A stretch of 64,000 nucleotides of DNA from Burkholderia diffusa (lineage in GTDB: Bacteria > Pseudomonadota > Gammaproteobacteria > Burkholderiales > Burkholderiaceae), in assembly GCF_902499115.1 (NCBI RefSeq), contig NZ_CABVPN010000018.1:105361-169360 (forward strand). Reading direction: 5' to 3'. The notes under the pieces were generated by a model. It was not told where the DNA came from. It was given only the letters and a program-made list of their open reading frames with translations, and did no database searches. Shown piece by piece: positions 56,180 through 64,000 of the stretch. The position numbers and the translations under genes are program-made. The stretch's first letter is position 1. The number at the start of each line of letters is the position of its first letter.

Positions 56180-57223
56180 ATGTGGAGCTACATCCTCAAA
56201 CGCCTGCTGCTGATGATCCCGACGCTCGTCGGCGTGCTCACGCTCACGTTCGCGGTGATCCAGTTCGTGCCGGGCGGCCCGGTCGAACAGGCCGTGCAGG
56301 AACTGCGCAAGGGCGCGACGGAACAGGGCGCGGCGCCGTTCGGGATGCGTGCGCATACCGGCGTCGACGCGCAGCAGCTCGCACAGCTCAAGGCGCTGTA
56401 CGGCTTCGACAAGCCGCCGCTCGAGCGTTACTGGCTGATGCTGAAGCGCTTCGCGCGCTTCGATCTCGGCGATAGCTACTTCCGCCACCAGAGCGTGTGG
56501 TCGCTGATCGTGCAGAAGCTGCCGGTGTCGATCAGCATCGGGTTGTGGACGTTCTTCGTCACCTATCTGATCTCCGTGCCGCTCGGCATCGCGAAGGCCG
56601 TGCGCAACGGTTCGCCGTTCGATGTCGCGACGAGCCTCATCGTGCTGGTCGGCTATGCGATTCCGGGCTTCGTGCTCGGCGTGCTGCTGCTCGTGCTGTT
56701 CGGTGGCGGGTCGTTCTGGCAGTTGTTCCCGCTGCGCGGGCTGACATCGGACAACTTTTCCCAGCTGTCGCTCGCCGGCAAGGTGCTCGACTATCTGTGG
56801 CACATCGCGCTGCCGATCACCGCATCGGTCGTCGGCAGTTTCGCGGTCATCACGATGCTCACGAAGAACGCGTTCCTCGACGAAATCCGCAAGCAGTATG
56901 TGCTGACCGCGCGCGCGAAAGGGCTCGCCGAGCGCACCGTGCTGTGGAAGCACGTGTTCCGCAACGCGATGCTGCCGCTGATCGTCGGGTTTCCAGCCGC
57001 GTTCATCGGCGCATTCTTCACGGGCAGCCTGCTGATCGAGACGCTATTCTCGCTCGACGGCCTCGGGCTGCTGTCGTACGAGTCGGTCGTGCGGCGCGAC
57101 TATCCGGTCGTGCTCGGCACGCTGTACCTGTTCACGCTGATCGGGCTCGCGACCAAGCTGATCTCCGACCTCTGCTACGTGTGGGTCGACCCGCGCATTC
57201 AATTCGACAATCTGGAGCGCTGA
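56180..57223 (+). CDS. yejB: Peptide ABC transporter permease YejB
   Basis: Inner-membrane permease of the OppB type. Length 347 residues from ATG 56180. MWSYILKRLLLMIPTLVGVL is the first helix, and ARAKGLAERTVLWKHVFRNAMLPLI the EAA loop that contacts the ATPase. At about residues 60-70 is a Gly/Ala-rich periplasmic stretch (RKGATEQGAAPFGMR) that is longer than in OppB, as in YejB. yejE follows with an intervening 25-codon frame. Confidence 0.96.
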   Translation: MWSYILKRLLLMIPTLVGVLTLTFAVIQFVPGGPVEQAVQELRKGATEQGAAPFGMRAHTGVDAQQLAQLKALYGFDKPPLERYWLMLKRFARFDLGDSYFRHQSVWSLIVQKLPVSISIGLWTFFVTYLISVPLGIAKAVRNGSPFDVATSLIVLVGYAIPGFVLGVLLLVLFGGGSFWQLFPLRGLTSDNFSQLSLAGKVLDYLWHIALPITASVVGSFAVITMLTKNAFLDEIRKQYVLTARAKGLAERTVLWKHVFRNAMLPLIVGFPAAFIGAFFTGSLLIETLFSLDGLGLLSYESVVRRDYPVVLGTLYLFTLIGLATKLISDLCYVWVDPRIQFDNLER

Positions 57224-57224
57224 C

Positions 57225-57302
57225 ATGAAACCGTCCGCCAGCACGCCGTTCGTCGGCGCGCCTGTCCGCCTGCCCGCGCTCGCCGGGCGAGGTGCGCGAT
57301 GA
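57225..57302 (+). CDS. Possible 25-codon ORF coupled to yejE
   Basis: A short ATG frame starts two bases after the yejB stop, with GGAG at ribosome-site distance, and its TGA overlaps the yejE ATG (ATGA). It is out of frame with yejE. It could be a leader that couples yejE translation to yejB or just an accident in the gap. Codon content is unremarkable, and I have no homologue in mind. Confidence 0.3.
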   Translation: MKPSASTPFVGAPVRLPALAGRGAR

Positions 57303-58396
57303 ACCGGGCCGTCGTGTCGTCCCGCATCGACGCGGCGCGCGCGCGCGTGTCACCTTCGCCCGCGCGCCGCGTCTGGCAGCGCTTTCGCCAGCAGCGCCTC
57401 GGCTACTGGAGCTTCGTCATCTTTGCGGTCGCGTTCGCCGCGAGCCTCGCGGCACCGCTATGGTCGAACGACAAGCCGCTCGTCGTGCGCTACGACGGCC
57501 AGACCTATTTCCCGATGTTCCATGCGTATCCGGAGACGACCTTCGGCGGTGACTTCCCGACGCCGGCCGACTATCTCGATCCGTATGTCCGCAAGCGGCT
57601 CGAGGCGCCGGGCAACTTCGTCGTCTATCCGCCGAACCGCTATTACTACGACACGCTGAATTACTTTTCGACCGTGCCGAACCCGGCGCCGCCGTCGCGC
57701 GCGAACTGGCTCGGCACCGACGCGCAGGGGCGCGACCTGCTCGCGCGGCTCGTGTACGGGTTCCGCGTGTCGGTCGAGTTCGGGCTGATCCTGACCGCGA
57801 TCGGCACGCTGCTCGGGATCGCCGCGGGCGCAGTGCAGGGCTTCTTCGGCGGGCGCATCGATATCGTGGGGCAACGGCTGATCGAGATCTGGAGTTCGCT
57901 GCCCGAGCTGTACCTGCTGATCATCTTCGCATCGATCTTCGAGCCGAGCTTCCTGCTGCTGATCGTGCTGCTGTCGCTGTTCGGCTGGATCGGCCTGGCC
58001 GATTACGTGCGTGCCGAGTTCCTGCGCAACCGCACGCAGGACTACGTGCGGGCGGCCCGCGCGATGGGGCTCACGAACTGGCAGATCATCTGGCGCCACG
58101 TGCTGCCGAACAGCATGACGCCCGTGATCACGTTCCTGCCGTTCCGGATGAGCGGTGCGATCCTCGCGCTCACGAGCCTCGACTTCCTCGGGCTTGGCGT
58201 GCCGCCACCGACGCCGAGCCTCGGCGAGCTGCTCGCGCAGGGCAAGGGCAATCTCGACGCGTGGTGGATCTCGCTGTCGACGTTCGGCGTGCTGGTCGCG
58301 ACGCTGCTGTTGCTGACCTTCATGGGCGACGCGCTGCGCAACGCGCTCGACACGCGGATCGCCGACTCGGTGCGCGCGGCAGGAGGCCAGCGATGA
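57299..58396 (+). CDS. yejE: Peptide ABC transporter permease YejE
   Basis: Second permease of the OppC type. Length 365 residues. YWSFVIFAVAFAASLAAPL is the first helix, then the large periplasmic loop with FGGDFPTPADYLDPYVRK typical of YejE. The EAA loop is ARAMGLTNWQIIWRHVLPNSMTPVI. Its TGA overlaps the yejF ATG (ATGA), showing translational coupling. Confidence 0.96.
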   Translation: MNRAVVSSRIDAARARVSPSPARRVWQRFRQQRLGYWSFVIFAVAFAASLAAPLWSNDKPLVVRYDGQTYFPMFHAYPETTFGGDFPTPADYLDPYVRKRLEAPGNFVVYPPNRYYYDTLNYFSTVPNPAPPSRANWLGTDAQGRDLLARLVYGFRVSVEFGLILTAIGTLLGIAAGAVQGFFGGRIDIVGQRLIEIWSSLPELYLLIIFASIFEPSFLLLIVLLSLFGWIGLADYVRAEFLRNRTQDYVRAARAMGLTNWQIIWRHVLPNSMTPVITFLPFRMSGAILALTSLDFLGLGVPPPTPSLGELLAQGKGNLDAWWISLSTFGVLVATLLLLTFMGDALRNALDTRIADSVRAAGGQR

Positions 58397-60015
58397 GCGA
58401 CACGGTCGTATCGAACGCGGGCGAACCGCTGCTGTCGCTCGAGCACCTGCACGTGCGCTTCGGCGACACGGTGGCCGTCGACGACGTGACGCTCGCGATC
58501 GGCCGCGGCGAGCGCGTCGCGCTCGTCGGCGAGTCGGGGTCGGGCAAGAGCGTGACCGCGCTGTCGATCCTGCGGCTGCTGCGCGACGCCGACGTGAGCG
58601 GCACGATCCGCTTCGCCGGGCACGACCTCGCCGGCAAGAGCGAGCGCGAGATGCGCGGGCTGCGCGGCTCGGCCATCGCGATGATCTTCCAGGAGCCGAT
58701 GACGGCGCTCAACCCGCTGTACACGATCGGCGCGCAAATCGGCGAGACGATCGTGCTGCACGACGGCGTGACGGCGGGGGAGGCGCGCAAGCGCGCGATC
58801 GCGCTGCTTGCGCGCACCGGCATCGCGGAGCCGGAGAAGCGCGTCGACAGTTACCCGCATCAGTTGTCGGGTGGCCAGCGGCAGCGCGCGATGATCGCGA
58901 TGGCGCTCGCGTGCCGGCCGCGCCTCTTGCTCGCGGACGAGCCGACCACGGCGCTCGACGTGACGATCCGCGCGCAGATCGTCGATCTGCTGCTCGAGTT
59001 GCAGCGCGAGGAGGCGGAAAAACGCGGGATGGCGATCCTGCTGATCACGCACGACCTTAACCTCGTGCGGCACTTCGCCGAGCGGGTCGCGGTGATGGAG
59101 CGCGGCAAGCTGGTCGAAAGCGGGTCGGTCGAGCGGATCTTCGCGGAGCCGGAGCATCCGTATACCCGGCGGCTGCTGAATAGCCGGCCGCAGCGCACGG
59201 TCGCGTCGGTGCTGCCGATCGCGCCCGTCGTGCTCGAAGCGCGCCACGTCAGCGTGCAGTTCGCGCGCAAGCGGCCGGGCTTCGCGGGCTGGTTCGGCAC
59301 GACGCCCGTGACGGCGGTCGCGGACGTGTCCGTGTCGGTGCGGCAGGGCGAGACGCTCGGGATCGTCGGCGAGTCCGGTTCAGGGAAGTCGACGCTCGCG
59401 ATGGCGCTGCTCGGGCTGCAACGGACGGCGCACGGCGAGATCGAATTCCAGGGGCGCGCGCTGTCGACCTACCGTGGCCGCGAACAGACCGCGCTGCGCT
59501 CGAACATGCAGGTCGTCTTTCAGGATCCATTCAGCTCGCTGTCGCCGCGTCACACGATCGAGCGGATCGTAGGCGAGGGGCTCGAACTGCATCGCCCGGA
59601 GCTGACGCCGGACGCGCGCCGCGCGAAGTCGCTGGCCGTGCTGCGCGAAGTCGGCCTCGACCGCACGGTGCTGCATCGCTATCCGCACGAATTCTCGGGC
59701 GGGCAGCGCCAGCGCATCGCAATCGCGCGCGCGCTCGTGCTGGAGCCGCGCATCCTGATCCTCGACGAACCGACTTCCGCGCTCGACGTGTCGATCCAGC
59801 AGCAGGTGCTGAAACTGCTCGCGAATTTGCAACAGAAATACAACCTCGGCTATGTATTCATCAGCCACGATCTGGAGGTGATCGGCGCGATGGCGCATCG
59901 GGTCGCGGTGATGCAGGGCGGGGCGATCGTCGAGTCCGGGGACGTGGCCGATATCTTCACGAAACCGTCACATCCTTACACACAAAAGCTGTTGAAAGCG
60001 GTCTGGAAAGCGTGA
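58393..60015 (+). CDS. yejF: Peptide ABC transporter ATP-binding protein YejF
   Basis: A tandem ATPase with two nucleotide-binding domains in one chain, 540 residues. NBD1: LVGESGSGKSVTAL (Walker A), SYPHQLSGGQRQR (signature), LLLADEPTTALDV (Walker B). NBD2: IVGESGSGKSTLAM, RYPHEFSGGQRQR, ILILDEPTSALDV. Both have the GxSGxGKS and LSGGQ-like motifs intact, so both sites may hydrolyse ATP. The C-terminus of each resembles OppD/OppF. ATGA overlap with yejE. Last gene of the operon. Confidence 0.97.
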   Translation: MSDTVVSNAGEPLLSLEHLHVRFGDTVAVDDVTLAIGRGERVALVGESGSGKSVTALSILRLLRDADVSGTIRFAGHDLAGKSEREMRGLRGSAIAMIFQEPMTALNPLYTIGAQIGETIVLHDGVTAGEARKRAIALLARTGIAEPEKRVDSYPHQLSGGQRQRAMIAMALACRPRLLLADEPTTALDVTIRAQIVDLLLELQREEAEKRGMAILLITHDLNLVRHFAERVAVMERGKLVESGSVERIFAEPEHPYTRRLLNSRPQRTVASVLPIAPVVLEARHVSVQFARKRPGFAGWFGTTPVTAVADVSVSVRQGETLGIVGESGSGKSTLAMALLGLQRTAHGEIEFQGRALSTYRGREQTALRSNMQVVFQDPFSSLSPRHTIERIVGEGLELHRPELTPDARRAKSLAVLREVGLDRTVLHRYPHEFSGGQRQRIAIARALVLEPRILILDEPTSALDVSIQQQVLKLLANLQQKYNLGYVFISHDLEVIGAMAHRVAVMQGGAIVESGDVADIFTKPSHPYTQKLLKAVWKA

Positions 60016-60143
60016 TAGGCGTCCAATGGTCTGACTATCTCGATTGTATTTTTTAATTTGTTTTGACAAACGATTACGCGCTGGCTAGTATCGACCGAAA
60101 TTTTCCGCCAATCAGCTGATTTTTAAGCACATTCCATCGACCA

Positions 60144-60818
60144 ATGCAGCATCGATCCCTGACCCAGGCATGCGCGCGCACCCTCGCCGGGCTGTTCATC
60201 GGCGCCCTGTTCGCAGCAGCTCCCGTCGCGTTCGCCGACGAAGTCAGCAGTTTTAACCAGAATGTCACGAATTCGACTCAAATCGGGTCGAATTCGTCCC
60301 TCCAGCAGACTAGCGCGCAGCCGTCGAGCGGCGGCGCGAAGTCGTTCCTCGCCGGCATGGCCGGCAAGGCAGGCGACGTGGTCGTCGGCGCGCTGAACAT
60401 GATCGGCGTGCGCTACCGCTGGGGCGGTAACTCGCCGGATTCCGGCCTCGATTGCAGTGGCTTCGTGCGCTACGTGTTCCAGGACACGCTCGGCATGTCG
60501 CTGCCGCGTCGCGCGGAAGAGATGAGCCGCGTCGGCGAGAAGGTCAGCATGAGCAACCTGAAGCCGGGCGACCTCGTGTTCTTCAACACGATGCGCCGGA
60601 CGTTCTCGCACGTCGGCATCTACATCGGCGACAACAAGTTCGTGCATTCGCCGTCGACGGGCAGCACGGTTCGCGTCGACGATCTCGACAGCGGCTACTG
60701 GGAAAAGCGTTTCACCGGTGCGCGCCGGATCGAATCGGCGTTCCCGATGAAGGCCGACGACCTGCGCCAACGCGTGCGCGCGACGATCGGCGACGACGCG
60801 GCGAACGGCAGCAACTGA
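60144..60818 (+). CDS. NlpC/P60 family peptidoglycan endopeptidase
   Basis: A 224-residue exported cysteine peptidase likely cutting peptidoglycan peptide stems. Signal peptide LAGLFIGALFAAAPVAFAD, then a Ser/Gln-rich linker (about 33-65), then the NlpC/P60 domain: RYRWGGNSPDSGLDCSGFVRY with the catalytic Cys (about 104), LKPGDLVFFN, FSHVGIYIGDNKFVH with the catalytic His pair. No LysM or SH3 anchor domain is visible. Starts after a 128-base gap from yejF. A strong bidirectional terminator follows. Confidence 0.92.
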   Translation: MQHRSLTQACARTLAGLFIGALFAAAPVAFADEVSSFNQNVTNSTQIGSNSSLQQTSAQPSSGGAKSFLAGMAGKAGDVVVGALNMIGVRYRWGGNSPDSGLDCSGFVRYVFQDTLGMSLPRRAEEMSRVGEKVSMSNLKPGDLVFFNTMRRTFSHVGIYIGDNKFVHSPSTGSTVRVDDLDSGYWEKRFTGARRIESAFPMKADDLRQRVRATIGDDAANGSN

Positions 60819-60842
60819 CGCACGCCGGCGATCGGCCGGATG

Positions 60843-60878
60843 AAAAAACCCTGTCACCGAAAGGCGGCAGGGTTTTTT
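60843..60878. terminator. Bidirectional intrinsic terminator
   Basis: AAAAAACCCTG / CAGGGTTTTTT perfect 11-base arms, between the convergent NlpC/P60 and patatin-like genes. Confidence 0.95.
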
Positions 60879-60961
60879 GCTTTGGGGGCGCGGAAGCGGC
60901 GGGTTGGGGGCGTCGGCGCCGGTGGCGGCTCGTTACACGTCGTGCCCCGCGATGCGTCCGC

Positions 60962-61888
60962 TTATGCCGCTGCTGCCCCGCGGGCTGCCGCAAGCTTGCG
61001 CTGCAACTCGGGCATGATGCGCGCGACCGCTTCTTCGCCCGCGAGGATGGCCGCGTTGCGCTGGTTGAAGTCGCTGCCACCCATCGCCGCGAGGTTCGGG
61101 CGAATCACGACGTCCGCGTATTTGTCGAGCTCGTAGGTCTTGATCGTCTGACCCATGATCGTGAAGGTCTGCAGCAGCATCTCGATCGGGTTGCTGGTCG
61201 CCGCGCCGTCCGGTCGCGACGAGATGTCGACCGCGATCACGAAGTTCGCGCCCATCTTGCGCGCGAACGACGCGGGCACCGGGCTCACGAGACCGCCGTC
61301 GACGTATTCGCGGTTGCCGATCTTCACGGGCTCGAACACCGACGGCACGCTGCACGACGCGCGCACCGCAAGCCCCGTATTGCCCTGCTGGAACAGAATC
61401 GGCTGGCCGTTCTGCAGGTCGGTCGCGACGACGCCGAGCGGCTTCGCCATCTTTTCGATCGGCCGGTTGTTGAGCGTCTTGTTCAGGAAGTTCTGCAGCG
61501 CGATGCCCTGCAGCAGCCCGCGCGAGCGGAACGGCAGCGCCCAGTCGCTGATCGCCGCCTGATCCATGTCGAGCGCGATCTTGTTGATCTGCAGCCCGCT
61601 CATCCCCGACGCGTACAGTGCCCCGACCACCGAGCCCGCGCTCGTGCCGGCGACGATCTCGACCGGGATGCCGCGCGCCTCCAGCGCCTTCAGCACGCCG
61701 ATGTGCGAGAAGCCGCGGGCGGCGCCGCCGCCGAGCGCGATGCCGATCTTCACGGGCTTCTCGCGCGACTGCGTGGGATTCGCGGCGTTGTCGGGGCGGG
61801 ACTTGTCGCCGAACGACGTGCAAGCGGCGAGGCTGGCGGATGCGCATGCGATCGTGAAATGACGGCGCGACAGGCGAGGGGACGACAT
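60962..61888 (-). CDS. Patatin-like phospholipase family lipoprotein (RssA-like)
   Basis: A 308-residue patatin-fold protein. LAACTSFGDK at about residue 22 is a lipobox, so it is a lipoprotein. GGGAARGFSHIG is the oxyanion/Gly-rich loop, GTSAGS (about 85-90) holds the nucleophile Ser, and DGGLVSPVP the catalytic Asp; together a Ser-Asp dyad. This resembles the RssA/YlbK group whose substrates are not well known. Start ATG 61888. An enzyme acting on lipids at the envelope is inferred. Confidence 0.88.
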   Translation of the reverse strand: MSSPRLSRRHFTIACASASLAACTSFGDKSRPDNAANPTQSREKPVKIGIALGGGAARGFSHIGVLKALEARGIPVEIVAGTSAGSVVGALYASGMSGLQINKIALDMDQAAISDWALPFRSRGLLQGIALQNFLNKTLNNRPIEKMAKPLGVVATDLQNGQPILFQQGNTGLAVRASCSVPSVFEPVKIGNREYVDGGLVSPVPASFARKMGANFVIAVDISSRPDGAATSNPIEMLLQTFTIMGQTIKTYELDKYADVVIRPNLAAMGGSDFNQRNAAILAGEEAVARIMPELQRKLAAARGAAAA

Positions 61889-62031
61889 CGTGTGGTTCTC
61901 CGGCGGCTTGGCGGCGGGCCGGGCGGCCCGCGGCGGCGATAGGTTCCGAGCGGCCGTGCGGCAGAAACCGGGCGGCCGGCGCGGCGCCGGCTGGCGGCCG
62001 CGGCGCGCACATCATAAAGCAAGCGGCGCGC

Positions 62032-62059
62032 TTGGCGCGAAGACCGGCGCGAGTATAAT
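62032..62059 (+). promoter_or_regulatory. Promoter of gltX
   Basis: TTGGCG and TATAAT spaced by 16 bases, about 110 bases before the gltX start in the 280-base gap after the divergent patatin gene. Confidence 0.65.
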
Positions 62060-62168
62060 TCCGGCTTCTTTCCCGTTCCGGGCGCGGCCGGCCCCATTGC
62101 TGTCCGGGCTGTCGCCGTCGATCCCGCGTCGAATCATTCATGCGCCCCAGGCGTTCGAGTTACCGTTT

Positions 62169-63578
62169 ATGACCCGTCCTGTCCGTACCCGCTTCGCGCC
62201 GAGTCCCACCGGCTTCATCCACCTCGGCAACATCCGCTCCGCGCTCTATCCGTGGGCGTTCGCGCGCAAGATGAAAGGCACGTTCGTGCTGCGTATCGAG
62301 GATACCGACGTCGAGCGTTCGTCGCAGGAAGCCGTCGACGCGATCCTCGAGGGGATGCAGTGGCTCGGCCTGGATTTCGACGAAGGCCCGATCTACCAGA
62401 TGCAGCGGATGGACCGCTATCGCGCGGTGCTCGCGCAGATGCTCGAGCAGGGGCTCGCGTACCCGTGCTACATGTCGGCCGAGGAACTCGACGCGCTGCG
62501 CGAACGCCAGCGCGAGGCTGGCCTCAAGCCGCGCTACGACGGCACGTGGCGTCCGGAGCCGGGCAAGGTCCTGCCCGAGCCGCCGGCTGGTGTGAAGCCC
62601 GTGCTGCGGTTCCGCAACCCGCTGACCGGCACGGTCGTGTGGGACGACGCGGTGAAGGGGCGTGTCGAGATCTCGAACGAGGAGCTCGACGACCTCGTGA
62701 TCGCGCGTCCGGACGGCACGCCGATCTACAACTTCTGCGTGGTCGTGGACGACATGGACATGAACATCACGCACGTAATCCGCGGCGACGACCATGTGAA
62801 CAACACGCCGCGCCAGATCAACATCCTGCGCGCGCTCGGCGGCGAGCCGCCCGTCTATGCGCACCTGCCGACCGTGCTGAACGAGCAGGGCGAGAAGATG
62901 AGCAAGCGGCATGGCGCGATGAGCGTGATGGCGTATCGCGACGCGGGCTTCCTGCCGGAGGCGGTCGTCAACTACCTCGCGCGTCTCGGCTGGTCGCACG
63001 GCGACGCCGAAATCTTCTCGCGCGAGCAGTTCGTCGAATGGTTCGACCTCGAGCATCTCGGCAAGTCGCCCGCGCAATACGATCACAGCAAGCTGAGCTG
63101 GCTGAACGCCCATTACATCAAGGAAGCGGACAACGCGCGCCTCGCCGCGCTGGCGAAACCGTTCCTCGCGGCGCTCGGCATCGACGACGCGGCGATTGCG
63201 ACGGGCCCGGCGCTCGACGCGGTAGTCGGCCTGATGAAGGATCGCGCGACGACGGTCAAGGAGATCGCCGAAGGCGCCGCGATGTTCTACCGCGTGCCGG
63301 CTCCGGACGCCGACGCGCTTGCGCAGCACGTGACCGATGCGGTGCGCCCGGCGCTGGCCGATCTCGTCGCTGCGCTGAAGGCAGCCGAGTGGACGAAGGA
63401 GGCGGTGTCCGCCGCGTTGAAGGCGACGCTCGGCGCGCACAAGCTGAAGATGCCGCAGCTCGCGATGCCGGTGCGCCTGCTGGTGGCGGGCACGACGCAT
63501 ACGCCGTCGATCGACGCGGTGCTCGTACTGTTCGGTCGCGACATCGTGGTGTCGCGCATCGAGGGCGCGCTGGCCTGA
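62169..63578 (+). CDS. gltX: Glutamyl-tRNA synthetase
   Basis: Charges tRNA-Glu; class I synthetase, 469 residues. RTRFAPSPTGFIHLGNIRSALY gives the HIGH-type motif (about residues 17-20); LRIEDTDVERS binds glutamate. YPCYMSAEELDALRERQ marks the canonical central region, and GEKMSKRHGAMSVM the KMSKS-type loop (about 240). Anticodon-binding helices finish the protein. tRNA-Ala(GGC) and tRNA-Glu(TTC), its own substrate, follow within 350 bases on the same strand. Confidence 0.98.
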   Translation: MTRPVRTRFAPSPTGFIHLGNIRSALYPWAFARKMKGTFVLRIEDTDVERSSQEAVDAILEGMQWLGLDFDEGPIYQMQRMDRYRAVLAQMLEQGLAYPCYMSAEELDALRERQREAGLKPRYDGTWRPEPGKVLPEPPAGVKPVLRFRNPLTGTVVWDDAVKGRVEISNEELDDLVIARPDGTPIYNFCVVVDDMDMNITHVIRGDDHVNNTPRQINILRALGGEPPVYAHLPTVLNEQGEKMSKRHGAMSVMAYRDAGFLPEAVVNYLARLGWSHGDAEIFSREQFVEWFDLEHLGKSPAQYDHSKLSWLNAHYIKEADNARLAALAKPFLAALGIDDAAIATGPALDAVVGLMKDRATTVKEIAEGAAMFYRVPAPDADALAQHVTDAVRPALADLVAALKAAEWTKEAVSAALKATLGAHKLKMPQLAMPVRLLVAGTTHTPSIDAVLVLFGRDIVVSRIEGALA

Positions 63579-63658
63579 GGTTGGGGCGGGGCGAAGCCGC
63601 CCGTGCATGACATCGCGGCGGCTTCGCAAAAAAATTCGCTCGGATCGCAAAAAGGGTA

Positions 63659-63687
63659 TTTACAAGTTCAAATTCGGTCCATATAAT
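63659..63687 (+). promoter_or_regulatory. Promoter of tRNA-Ala
   Basis: TTTACA and a perfect TATAAT separated by 17 bases, 18 bases before the tRNA-Ala start. Confidence 0.8.
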
Positions 63688-63705
63688 CTCATTTCTGTTC
63701 TGCAA

Positions 63706-63781
<76 letters not shown>

Positions 63782-63834
63782 TCAGAGCAGAATGGATTGA
63801 TTTGCGAAGCAGCAGTGGTGGTAGTAATAAATGC

Positions 63835-63863
63835 TTCACAAAATGATTTAAAGCAGTTAGAAT
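63835..63863 (+). promoter_or_regulatory. Possible promoter of tRNA-Glu
   Basis: TTCACA and TAGAAT spaced by 17 bases, about 60 bases before tRNA-Glu. Could let tRNA-Glu be made separately from tRNA-Ala. Confidence 0.55.
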
Positions 63864-63924
63864 TTCGGCCTTCGCTGTTGATGATGAGTGAATAGCGAAA
63901 GTCAGACAGATCTGAAAAGATTAT

Positions 63925-64000
63925 GTCCCCTTCGTCTAGAGGCCTAGGACATCACCCTTTCACGGTGAGTACAGGGGTTCGAATCCCCTAGGGGACGCCA
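63925..64000 (+). tRNA. tRNA-Glu (TTC)
   Basis: A 76-base tRNA ending exactly at the window edge. Acceptor GTCCCCT/AGGGGAC, anticodon stem TCACC/GGTGA with loop CTTTCAC, anticodon TTC, GGTTCGAATCC T arm, encoded CCA. Any downstream tRNA is outside the window. Confidence 0.97.

Overview
The window is high-GC, densely coded chromosomal DNA whose gene content and order fit a Burkholderia chromosome 1, probably the Burkholderia cepacia complex. The evidence is the runs pyrG-kdsA-eno-ftsB, bamC next to dapA, the ppiB-ppiA-lpxH-cysE-trmJ-suhB cluster, cyoABCD, yejABEF, and gltX followed by tRNA-Ala and tRNA-Glu. This genus call comes from gene order and protein style; no database was searched. Almost everything is core housekeeping. 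I saw no CRISPR array, rRNA, prophage or intact insertion sequence.

Layout. 1-4.1 kb: the end of a TatD-family hydrolase, a ComEC/Rec2 DNA-uptake channel and an alpha/beta hydrolase. 4.3-8.7 kb: pyrG, kdsA, eno and ftsB, linking CTP and KDO synthesis, glycolysis and division. 8.8-20 kb: a small lipoprotein, a gamma-carbonic-anhydrase/Hsp33 pair, a ferritin-like DUF455 protein, a hydrolase, a PHP phosphoesterase, a YciO protein, a membrane metalloprotease, trpS with a predicted Fe-S motif, a methyltransferase, dapA, bamC and a metallo-beta-lactamase-fold protein. 20-26.3 kb: an Ala/Ser-repeat lipoprotein, a RoxA-like ribosomal oxygenase, an FKBP isomerase, a calcineurin-like exported protein and mutS.

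26.4-31.1 kb is the one clearly accessory stretch. A divergent LysR regulator/short-chain dehydrogenase pair lies between the resident mutS 5' end and a second, diverged copy of the mutS promoter and first codons (about 28456-28612). An orphan periplasmic amino-acid-binding protein and an AraC regulator follow. The direct repetition suggests that the LysR-SDR segment arrived by recombination at mutS.

31.1-45.5 kb returns to core genes: a FAD-dependent dehydrogenase, suhB, trmJ, cysE (with an attenuator-like leader), lpxH, two cyclophilins and a TPR protein, cysS, a DNA glycosylase, accA, tilS, lysC and tRNA-Ser. 45.7-54.1 kb holds a glycosyltransferase built from two related halves, a stand-alone NuoM-like proton-channel subunit, the bo3-type quinol oxidase operon cyoABCD, a decayed RND-pump fragment and a small WG-rich exported protein. 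54.2-64 kb holds the yejABEF peptide importer, an NlpC/P60 endopeptidase, a patatin-like lipoprotein, gltX, tRNA-Ala and tRNA-Glu.

The most interesting observations are the mutS relic bounding the islet, the predicted [4Fe-4S] site in TrpS, the orphan NuoM beside cyo, the duplicated glycosyltransferase, and the three-copy GCCGGC leader before cysE. None is a wholly new system on this evidence.
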